DNA of 5,636 nt from Rhodoferax sp. (lineage in GTDB: Bacteria > Pseudomonadota > Gammaproteobacteria > Burkholderiales > Burkholderiaceae_C). Of the stretch, positions 1 to 5,636 are shown piece by piece; within the stretch, counting starts at the first letter, position 1, and every line of letters begins with the position of its first letter. The DNA lies in assembly GCA_021731215.1 (NCBI GenBank), contig JAKFXU010000130.1:1-5636 (forward strand), given 5' to 3'. A model generated the notes under the pieces. It made no database searches, had not been told where the DNA came from, and worked only from the letters and a program-made list of their open reading frames with translations. The translations under genes and the position numbers were made by a program.

Positions 1-951
1 AATGTGCTGGAGCGCAAATTCACCATTCCCGCGCGCAATCAGGCCATCGTGCGCGAATTCCGCAAGGTGATGGATGATGGCTACACCGATGCCACAGGTT
101 ATCTGCGCAAACCGATGATCGGCAAGACCATCGTCTTCGCCGTCACCAAGCGCCACGCCGAAACTCTGGCGACACTGATCGACAATGAATTCGCCCACCT
201 AAAACCCTCGCCGGAAATAAAATACGCCGATTACGTTGTCTCCGGCATGGGCAAAGATGAAGACACCACCGACGCGATGGCACGCATCCGCCGCTTCAAG
301 AGAGAAAGGTTTCCGCAGGTGCTGGTGTCGGTGAACATGCTCGACACCGGTTTCGACTGCCCGGAAGTCGTCAACCTCATCTTCGCCCGCTACACCAAAT
401 CGGTCACGCTCTACCGCCAGATGCTGGGCCGGGGCACGCGCAAGTCGCCGGGCAAGCCGGTCTTCACCCTATTCGATTTTGTCGGCGTCGTTGCCGCGCA
501 TGAAGGCGAAGACGGCTATGGCGAAGGCGGCAATGTCATCGACCGACCGCCGCGCCCGCGTGCCGATCCGCGCACGCTCGTCACTGTTAATCAGGACGAC
601 AACATCGACCCCACCACCCGCGCCTGGGTAACGATGGACGATGCCGGTAATTTTGTTTTTCTCGAAGCGTCAGAGGAAAAGGCAAACGAACTCGGCGCAC
701 GCTTCGAGGGCTGGCTGGTGAGCCACGAATTCAATCCCGATCAGGAACGCTGGCTGCATGACGTTGAGTCTCAAATCCGCCAGAACGCAGACCAGTTCGA
801 CGGCTTCACTCTCGACCACCTCGAATTTCCGCCCTTCAGCCTGCAAGGTGGCCGCCGCAAGGCAGCCGAAATTTTCGGCGGCGAAGAGCATCTATCCAGC
901 GTTATCACCAACCTTTCGCAGTCCGTCTATGGCAGTGAGGCAATTCAATGA
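1..951 (+). CDS. hsdR: Type I restriction enzyme subunit R (HsdR), C-terminal part, cut by the left window edge
   Basis: This is the ATP-dependent translocase and endonuclease subunit of a Type I restriction-modification complex; only the last ~316 residues are present. The frame is open to base 1, so the GTG at position 4 is not the true start. Counting that GTG codon as residue 1, the second RecA-like helicase lobe is clear: motif IV-like GKTIVFAVTKRHAE (40-53), motif V SVNMLDTGFDCP (109-120) and motif VI LYRQMLGRGTR (136-146) with its arginine finger. A C-terminal domain follows, with FNPDQERWL (243-251), FPPFSLQGG (275-283) and FGGEEHLSSVI near the end, resembling the EcoEI-type HsdR C-terminal domain that contacts the methyltransferase. 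The nuclease domain and Walker A/DEAH motifs would lie upstream, outside the window. It ends in an ATGA overlap with the next gene. Subunit identity is very secure; assignment to the EcoEI/EcoAI (Type IB) branch is a family resemblance only. Confidence 0.95.
   Translation, partial: NVLERKFTIPARNQAIVREFRKVMDDGYTDATGYLRKPMIGKTIVFAVTKRHAETLATLIDNEFAHLKPSPEIKYADYVVSGMGKDEDTTDAMARIRRFKRERFPQVLVSVNMLDTGFDCPEVVNLIFARYTKSVTLYRQMLGRGTRKSPGKPVFTLFDFVGVVAAHEGEDGYGEGGNVIDRPPRPRADPRTLVTVNQDDNIDPTTRAWVTMDDAGNFVFLEASEEKANELGARFEGWLVSHEFNPDQERWLHDVESQIRQNADQFDGFTLDHLEFPPFSLQGGRRKAAEIFGGEEHLSSVITNLSQSVYGSEAIQ
937..940 (+). promoter_or_regulatory. Ribosome binding site of the gene at 948
   Basis: GAGG lies 7 bases before the ATG at 948, inside the end of hsdR. 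It supports that ATG as the start and fits translational coupling through the ATGA overlap. Confidence 0.6.
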
Positions 952-2246
952 GTGAAGCCCTACCAGTATCTGACCGGACATTCACGGTCGCAACCGATGA
1001 AGCATTGTCGGGGTTGATTCGCCAAGCACATGACCGAATCCTGTTTATTGCCCCTGGAATCACGGAACCGGTTGCCAGTGCGCTGGCGGCTAGACTGGCC
1101 GATCCACACTTATCGATCACCGTTATTCTCGACAGCGACCCTGAGGTCTACCGGCTTGGCTATGGCACTCCGGAAGGCTTGGCGACACTGAAAACGCAAC
1201 TTGACGCCAATCATTTTGGCCTCCGCTGCCAGCCAGGCATTCGTATCGGCGTCCTTGTGGCTGACGACAAGACACTGATCTACTCGCCCGTTCCGCAACT
1301 CGTTGAGGCGGGTTCGACATCGGCATTCAAACCCAATGCGCTTTTTTTGGAAGGCTCCGCCGCCACGAAGATTTCCGAAGCGGCAGGCGCAACGCAGAAC
1401 ACTCGGCCATCTGACGGCGAAATCGGCACGAGGGCTTTGACACCGCAGGACGTTGAAGCGATCAAGAAGAACATTGATGAAAACCCGCCCGAGCCGTTTG
1501 ACCTCACGCAGAAGGCGCGTGTTTATAGTTCCCGCCTCCAGTATGTCGAATTTACCGTCGAGAAATATCAGCTCACCCGTCAGACGGTGCCAATACCCGC
1601 CTATCTGATGGGGCTTGCGGGTGACATGCAGGACCGCTGGCGCAACAGTCTTCGTGTTATGGACATGGAGGCGACAGCGGTCACACTTGAAATCACCGCT
1701 GGTGACGGCAACGCGAAAGAAGTCAGCGTCGATCAAAAATATCTTGATGCCGAGCGCAAGAAAATAGAGCAAAAGTTCCTGATTCCAGTATTGGGATTTG
1801 GCAGCGTGATGTTCAAGAACCAACAGCAGGACTTTGAGGTGGCAACTGATGCATTCAATAAACTGCTAACCCGCTACTTTGAAAAGTTGGAAGATCAACT
1901 TGGCGGGTCGCTGCTTGACCTAGTTTTTACTGTCGTGGAGCGTCTGCTTCCATCAGTCAAAGCGAACCCACCGGAGCAGTACAAGCGATTCGGAACTCCA
2001 ACCGATACCGATATTGCCGAGCTTCTTCAACGAGACATTGAGGAAGCTGTCAGCATCAAGACACTGCTGAAAGAACCCAAGATCAAGAAGGTGTACAAGG
2101 ACATCGCTTACCAATCCGTAAAATCGAATGATTTTCAGCAACGCCTTCGTGATGCTCTTACCCGCGCCAAGGTTCCCGACAGCATAATCAAAGATTTATT
2201 CCGTGAATCTACTGCCGCCCTCGAAAAGGGCGGAAAGCTCTTTTAG
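948..2246 (+). CDS. Uncharacterised protein with a degenerate phospholipase-D-like N-terminal domain, inside the hsd operon
   Basis: I recognise no named family with certainty. Residues ~10-122 read as alternating strands and helices of a PLD-like half-domain: ILFIAPGI (31-38), SITVILDSDPEVYRLGYG (56-73), then GIRIGVLVADDKTLIYSP (97-114). The last segment sits where PLD enzymes carry HxKxxxxD, but no His and Lys are in place, so phosphodiesterase activity looks lost. A polar, low-complexity linker (~123-165) leads to a long, charged, mainly helical region (~165-432) with KKIEQKFLIPVLGFGSVMFK (271-290) and a probable coiled segment around 301-335. There is no signal peptide or membrane segment, so it should be cytosolic. 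The start is supported by GAGG at 937-940 and the ATGA overlap with hsdR; hsdM starts 6 bases after its stop, so it is co-transcribed with the restriction genes. A role as a regulator, adaptor or added effector of the Type I system is inference. Hand counts give 42-50% GC over 1741-1920, below the neighbouring hsd genes, hinting at a separate origin. That it is a real gene is secure; the PLD-like reading is moderate. Confidence 0.85.
   Translation: MSEALPVSDRTFTVATDEALSGLIRQAHDRILFIAPGITEPVASALAARLADPHLSITVILDSDPEVYRLGYGTPEGLATLKTQLDANHFGLRCQPGIRIGVLVADDKTLIYSPVPQLVEAGSTSAFKPNALFLEGSAATKISEAAGATQNTRPSDGEIGTRALTPQDVEAIKKNIDENPPEPFDLTQKARVYSSRLQYVEFTVEKYQLTRQTVPIPAYLMGLAGDMQDRWRNSLRVMDMEATAVTLEITAGDGNAKEVSVDQKYLDAERKKIEQKFLIPVLGFGSVMFKNQQQDFEVATDAFNKLLTRYFEKLEDQLGGSLLDLVFTVVERLLPSVKANPPEQYKRFGTPTDTDIAELLQRDIEEAVSIKTLLKEPKIKKVYKDIAYQSVKSNDFQQRLRDALTRAKVPDSIIKDLFRESTAALEKGGKLF
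2215..2233 (+). other. GC-rich hairpin at the end of the PLD-like gene, just before hsdM
   Basis: CCGCCCT (2215-2221) pairs perfectly with AGGGCGG (2227-2233) around a 5-base loop CGAAA, giving a 7-bp stem. TTTT follows at 2241-2244 but is 7 bases away, so it is a poor intrinsic terminator. Its place 19 bases before the hsdM ATG would allow attenuation, mRNA protection or modulation of hsdM initiation; none of these is shown. It lies in coding sequence, where a GC-rich inverted repeat can arise by chance. Confidence 0.4.
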
Positions 2247-2252
2247 GCCATT

Positions 2253-3878
2253 ATGTCACTCACCCCGCAACTCCGCCAAGACATCGACGACATCAGCAAC
2301 TATCTTTTTGGTGGTGGCTATCCCGATCCTGTCTCGAACACCGAACAGCTCGCCTTCCTGTTTTTCTTCTATCTCGCCGACGGGCTGGACACCCAAGCCC
2401 AGGCACGCGCCCGGCTGATGAAGCAAACACCGACCAGCATCTACTGCGGCGATTGGAAGCTGCGCAACCCGCTCAATGCCGTAGCACTGGGCGCTGGCGA
2501 CACCATCCCGCGCGAGCGCTTCCGCTGGTCGCAATGGGCGCGTGCGCTGTCCGGCGAGAACCTTGCACGTTTCATGCGTGACGAAGTGTTTCCCTTCTAT
2601 GCCGAAGTCGCCAGCAAGAGTGCCACCAACTTCATGGACGGCGCGCGTCTGGTCATCGACGAGCCGGTGGTATTGACGCAAATTGTCGGCAAGGTGGATA
2701 ACCTGCGCCTGGATGAACACGACGCCGATACCAAGGGCGACCTGTTCGAATACCTTTTGAAGCGTATCAAGACCGCTGGCGAACTCGGCCAGTTCCGCTC
2801 CCCGCGCCACATCATCCGCGTCATCGTCGCCATGCTCGATCCGAAAATCGGCGAAACTTGCTATGACCCGGCAGCGGGCACCGCCGGTTTCATCGCCGCC
2901 ATTCTCGACCACATCAAGCTCGCCAACTCTACCCCGGACGGCATCGAAATCGTCGAACTCGACGGCAAGCGCATCCCGCGCGGCAACGGCAATGCGCTCT
3001 CTGCCGCCAAGTGGCGCGTGTTGCAGGAGCAAACATTTTTTGGCAACGATGTTGACCCGAAGATGGTGCGCCTGGCCACCATGAACCTCACGCTGCGCGG
3101 TCTGCCCGACGTGCGCATCTACCAGCGCAATGTGCTCACCACCACGCTGGACGCGGAAAGAAAGCGCGAACTCGGCTTGCCCGAGGGCTATCACGTTGTC
3201 GCCGCTAACCCACCGTTTGCCGGGCGCGTGGATAAAGATCGCATCGTCGATGACGTCAAGGTCGGCAACAGCACCGCCACCGAACTCCTGTTCATCAAAT
3301 ACATGATGGACTGCCTGCTCGATGATGGCCGATGCGGCGTCATCGTTCCCGAGGGCGTGCTGTTCGGCTCCACTGGCGCGCACAAGGAACTGCGCCGCCA
3401 ACTGATCGAAAACAACCGCGTCGAGGCCGTGCTGTCGCTGCCCGGTGGCGTCTTTCAACCATACTCCGGTGTCAAGACTTCGGTGCTGCTGTTCCGCAAG
3501 GGCGGCAGCACGAACAGAGTGCTGTTTCTTCATGCCGACAACGACGGCTACAGGCTGGACGCCAACCACGATACGTCCATCGAGGCCGACGACCTGCCAA
3601 TGCTGGCCGATGCCTATCGCACACGCGAAGAGGGTTGGCGGCAGTGGCTAGCACGTGACCCCAAAGCCGAATGGCCGCATAAAGCATGGTTCGCCACTGC
3701 CGCCGAAATTCGCGCCAATGACTTCAATCTCTCAGCCGGACGCTATCGCCCCATGAGCCAGACCGCCGTCGAGCATTGCGACCCGCGCGAACTGTTGGAT
3801 GAACTGGCGGCGATTGAGGCGGAGATTGTCGAGGAAGTGGAGGCGTTGCGTGTGGTGTTGGCGGAGCAGGCTGCATGA
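2253..3878 (+). CDS. hsdM: Type I restriction-modification DNA methyltransferase subunit M (HsdM)
   Basis: HsdM transfers a methyl group from S-adenosylmethionine to the N6 of adenine within the site chosen by HsdS; with HsdS it forms the methyltransferase (usually M2S1), and with HsdR the restriction complex. The 541 residues are complete. The N-terminal helical HsdM domain spans ~5-150 (NTEQLAFLFFFYLADGLD, 29-46). The catalytic domain follows: FRSPRHIIRVIVAML (181-195), SAM-binding motif I DPAAGTAGF (205-213), GNDVDPKMVRLATMNL (264-279) and the catalytic NPPF motif IV (319-322). PEGVLFGS (366-373) and VLSLPGGVFQPYSGVKTSVL (393-412) are further typical HsdM blocks. The Glu-rich tail (513-538) looks like a coiled coil for subunit contact. 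The DPAAGTAGF form of motif I is common in EcoEI/EcoAI-like HsdM. The start has only a weak ribosome site (AGG 2245-2247, overlapping the upstream stop), 6 bases after the previous gene, so expression probably relies on coupling. It ends in an ATGA overlap with hsdS. All catalytic motifs are intact, so it should be active. Confidence 0.97.
   Translation: MSLTPQLRQDIDDISNYLFGGGYPDPVSNTEQLAFLFFFYLADGLDTQAQARARLMKQTPTSIYCGDWKLRNPLNAVALGAGDTIPRERFRWSQWARALSGENLARFMRDEVFPFYAEVASKSATNFMDGARLVIDEPVVLTQIVGKVDNLRLDEHDADTKGDLFEYLLKRIKTAGELGQFRSPRHIIRVIVAMLDPKIGETCYDPAAGTAGFIAAILDHIKLANSTPDGIEIVELDGKRIPRGNGNALSAAKWRVLQEQTFFGNDVDPKMVRLATMNLTLRGLPDVRIYQRNVLTTTLDAERKRELGLPEGYHVVAANPPFAGRVDKDRIVDDVKVGNSTATELLFIKYMMDCLLDDGRCGVIVPEGVLFGSTGAHKELRRQLIENNRVEAVLSLPGGVFQPYSGVKTSVLLFRKGGSTNRVLFLHADNDGYRLDANHDTSIEADDLPMLADAYRTREEGWRQWLARDPKAEWPHKAWFATAAEIRANDFNLSAGRYRPMSQTAVEHCDPRELLDELAAIEAEIVEEVEALRVVLAEQAA
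3863..3866 (+). promoter_or_regulatory. Ribosome binding site of hsdS
   Basis: GGAG lies 8 bases before the hsdS ATG at 3875, within the last codons of hsdM. It supports the overlapping ATGA start over any later start. Confidence 0.6.
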
Positions 3879-5047
3879 CGTATCAAGTGCGCAAGCTCGC
3901 CGAAGTGTGCCAAGTTTTTTCCGGGGGAACACCATCGCGAACCAAGTTGGAATATTTCGGCGGCGGCATTCCGTGGGTAAAAATCACCGACATGCTTCAA
4001 GGTACAGTCGTTTCAACAGAAGAGACACTGACAGTTGCGGGTATAGAGAACAGTAGTGCCAGACTATTACCGTCCGGCACAGTGCTGATTTCAATTTTTG
4101 CCACCATCGGGCGTACTGCTGTTCTCGGAATTGATGCGGCGACAAACCAAGCGATAGCAGGAGTTGTTCCGCAAAACAAGACCCAGCTTGATCCTCAATA
4201 TCTGCGCTATTTTTTGGACTCTCGGCACAGCGAGTTGAATCGTGTCGCTCGTGGAGTGGCTCAGCCGAATATCAATCAAGGCATTTTAAAAGACCTAAAC
4301 GTTCCACTGCCACCCCTCGCAGAGCAACACAGCATCGTGGATATTCTCTCCCGCGCCGAGGGCATCGTCCGTTTGCGGCGCGAGGCCGACAAGAAAGCCG
4401 CCGAACTCATCCCAGCCTTGTTTCTCGACTTATTCGGCGATCCGGGGATGAATCCGAAGGGGTGGCCAATTATGCCATTCGGTGCCGTTGGTGATTGTCG
4501 TCTCGGCAAAATGCTCGACAAGCAAAAGCAATCTGGTGATTTTCAACTACCCTACTTGCGCAACGTAAATGTTCAGTGGAACAGAATCGACACATATGAT
4601 CTGCTGAAGATGGATTTTCATCCTGACGAACGGGCTAAGTTCCGCCTTCATGCAGGTGATGTTTTAATTTGCGAAGGTGGTGAGGTGGGTCGTGCAGCAA
4701 TCTGGGACGGGCAACTCGATGAATGCTATTACCAGAAGGCACTACACCGACTCCGCACAGATTTAGAGATAGCTCGCCCTGATTTCATCGTCTGGCTGCT
4801 TTGGCATTTGGCGAGAACCGGCGCTCTTCTTGGTGCATCTACTCATGCGACGATTGCACACCTGACGGGCGTTCAGTTGAAGGCAATGCACATTATCTGT
4901 CCACCAGTTTTAGCACAAAAGGAGTTTGAGCAAAAAGTGGAATGGTGTCGCTCCATCCAATCCCAACAATCCGCCGCCACCGCCAAGGCGCAAGCCACCT
5001 TCGATGCGCTACTGGCGCGCTGCTTCGCACCATCGGTGGCCGCATGA
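3875..5047 (+). CDS. hsdS: Type I restriction-modification specificity subunit S (HsdS)
   Basis: HsdS reads the bipartite DNA target and holds the two HsdM subunits apart. The 390 residues have the classical layout: target recognition domain 1 (~1-145, with SGGTPSRTKLEYFGGGIPWV at 16-35 and QPNINQGILKDLNVPLPPL at 130-148), a central helical spacer (~149-188, AEQHSIVDILSRAEGIVRLR, then LFLDLFGDP at 182-190), TRD2 (~196-345, with PYLRNVNVQWNRID at 226-239 and GDVLICEGGEVGRAAIW at 261-277) and a distal helix (~346-385, LAQKEFEQKVEW). The two TRDs differ from each other, so the target should be asymmetric; its sequence cannot be deduced by eye. Base composition is mosaic: 47-55% GC in the sampled TRD1 lines and 38-50% in TRD2, against 57-68% in the helical regions, as expected for TRDs exchanged between strains. 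It is coupled to hsdM and to the downstream gene by ATGA overlaps. No frameshift or truncation is seen. Confidence 0.96.
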   Translation: MTYQVRKLAEVCQVFSGGTPSRTKLEYFGGGIPWVKITDMLQGTVVSTEETLTVAGIENSSARLLPSGTVLISIFATIGRTAVLGIDAATNQAIAGVVPQNKTQLDPQYLRYFLDSRHSELNRVARGVAQPNINQGILKDLNVPLPPLAEQHSIVDILSRAEGIVRLRREADKKAAELIPALFLDLFGDPGMNPKGWPIMPFGAVGDCRLGKMLDKQKQSGDFQLPYLRNVNVQWNRIDTYDLLKMDFHPDERAKFRLHAGDVLICEGGEVGRAAIWDGQLDECYYQKALHRLRTDLEIARPDFIVWLLWHLARTGALLGASTHATIAHLTGVQLKAMHIICPPVLAQKEFEQKVEWCRSIQSQQSAATAKAQATFDALLARCFAPSVAA

Positions 5048-5636
5048 CTTCATTGATCTGCCCAGCATACCTAACCTTAAAATCACCGGACAACCTCATT
5101 AGGCTGTGCGGTGCAGCACTGGCGACCAAGGATCGCGTGACACTGGATGCGCGCGCCTTGCGTTTTGCCGACCCTTTTGGCTTGGCCCTGCTGGGTGCCA
5201 CCTTTTACATACTGCAACAGCGCGGCCAAACGGTGCGGGTTGCCGGGTTGACCGATGCGGTTGGCGGCTATTTGCAGCGCATGGATATTTTTGAGGGTGT
5301 GGAACTGGTTGATTGCGCACCCCCGCGCGGACAGCGACATGACCAGACTGATGCCTTGGTGGAGCTGACCCGGCTGGATCAACGCAGCCAAATTGACCGG
5401 ATTGCCAATCAACTTGCCGAGGCATTGGTGGGACGGATGCCGGACATCGACCCGAACGAACCGTGCGACGAAATGAGTGGTGTGAACACGGCAGACCGCA
5501 TCACCATCCCGATCAGCTACGCATTGACTGAATTGCTCAATAACGCCATGAGTCACGCCCGGCTCAAAGGCCACGGCGATGCCTGCGTGTGGGTAGCCAG
5601 CCAGTATTACCGCAGCAATGGGCGGCTCCAGTTGGC
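5044..5636 (+). CDS. STAS-like domain fused to a GHKL (histidine-kinase-type) ATPase domain, 5' part, cut by the right window edge
   Basis: The frame is open from the ATG at 5044 to the last base; 197 residues are visible. The first ~95 resemble a STAS fold (anti-sigma-factor-antagonist type): strand RVTLDARALRFADPFGLALL (31-50), helix, strand TVRVAGL (63-69), then VGGYLQRMDIFEGVELV (73-89). Where SpoIIAA-like proteins have the phosphorylated Ser of a DSxG-type motif, this has DPFG (43-46), so control by Ser phosphorylation is unlikely. After a linker, ISYALTELLNNAMSHA (157-172) is a textbook N box of the Bergerat ATP-binding fold: Glu163 as general base and Asn167 as Mg ligand. The G boxes would lie beyond the window, so nucleotide-binding competence cannot be judged. 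The start is the ATGA overlap with hsdS; the only upstream purine stretch is GGTGG at 5035-5039, 4 bases away, so translation is probably coupled. A regulatory, switch-like partner of the Type I system is inference. It could instead be an unrelated STAS/anti-sigma-type regulator that happens to share the transcript. I know no established gene name. Confidence 0.85.
   Translation, partial: MTSLICPAYLTLKSPDNLIRLCGAALATKDRVTLDARALRFADPFGLALLGATFYILQQRGQTVRVAGLTDAVGGYLQRMDIFEGVELVDCAPPRGQRHDQTDALVELTRLDQRSQIDRIANQLAEALVGRMPDIDPNEPCDEMSGVNTADRITIPISYALTELLNNAMSHARLKGHGDACVWVASQYYRSNGRLQL

Noticed and set aside
4..6. GTG near the left edge as the start of a short helicase gene
   Set aside because: The frame is open to base 1 and the protein begins in the middle of a helicase, so it is the truncated 3' end of hsdR rather than a short gene.
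1110..1823. A 237-codon minus-strand frame opposite the PLD-like gene
   Set aside because: It is antisense to a well-supported gene with a ribosome site and operon overlap; it shows no motif and breaks the single-strand layout.
2215..2244. Rho-independent terminator between the PLD-like gene and hsdM
   Set aside because: The stem is good but the T run is only four bases and is separated from the stem by seven bases; a full terminator would also cut hsdM and hsdS off from the operon promoter.
2256..3569. A 437-codon open frame on the minus strand opposite hsdM
   Set aside because: It lies wholly antisense to a clear HsdM with intact motifs; the protein has no recognisable domain, and long antisense frames are common opposite GC-rich codons.
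4300..5040. DNA repeats between the central and distal conserved regions of hsdS that could drive phase-variable TRD shuffling
   Set aside because: The two regions are similar in protein pattern only; by eye no long identical DNA stretch or inverted repeat is shared, and no second hsdS copy is in the window.
5083..5574. A 163-codon minus-strand frame at the right end
   Set aside because: The plus strand here encodes the STAS-like domain and a canonical GHKL N box in an uninterrupted frame coupled to hsdS, so this is a shadow.
1..5636. A DISARM or BREX locus, suggested by a PLD-like gene beside a helicase and a methyltransferase
   Set aside because: The methyltransferase and specificity subunit are plain HsdM and HsdS, the helicase is HsdR-like, and no DUF1998, PglZ or BrxL-like gene is seen; the PLD-like protein also lacks its catalytic motif.

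Overview
The window is a contiguous, single-strand gene cluster from what looks like a Gram-negative bacterium, probably a beta- or gammaproteobacterium. This rests only on codon style, hand-counted lines of roughly 57-68% GC in the conserved genes, and the look of the Hsd proteins; the genus cannot be fixed. All five genes read left to right, with no intergenic gap longer than 6 bases. Three of the four junctions are ATGA start/stop overlaps (948-951, 3875-3878, 5044-5047), so this is almost certainly one translationally coupled operon, cut at both window edges.

Layout: (1) positions 1-951, the 3' end of hsdR, the restriction/translocase subunit of a Type I restriction-modification system (second RecA-like helicase lobe plus C-terminal domain); (2) 948-2246, a 432-residue protein of unknown function whose N-terminal third resembles a phospholipase-D-like fold without the catalytic His and Lys; (3) 2253-3878, a complete hsdM N6-adenine methyltransferase; (4) 3875-5047, a complete two-TRD hsdS specificity subunit; (5) 5044 to the right edge, the first 197 residues of an unusual protein fusing a STAS-like domain to a GHKL/histidine-kinase-type ATPase domain.

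How they work together: HsdM and HsdS form the methyltransferase that marks host DNA at an asymmetric bipartite site, and HsdR joins them to translocate and cut unmodified DNA. The motif variants in HsdM (DPAAGTAGF) and the HsdR C-terminus resemble the EcoEI/EcoAI (Type IB) branch. The core R-M-S system is well known. The two accessory genes, one between hsdR and hsdM and one coupled to the end of hsdS, are not part of the standard complex and are the best candidates here for an undescribed extension: a regulator of restriction or an added anti-phage effector. That role is inference from gene order and overlap, not shown by the sequence.

There is no RNA gene, CRISPR array, mobile element or long repeat that I can support. 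The only non-coding bases are 2247-2252, and the promoter and final terminator of the operon must lie outside the window.
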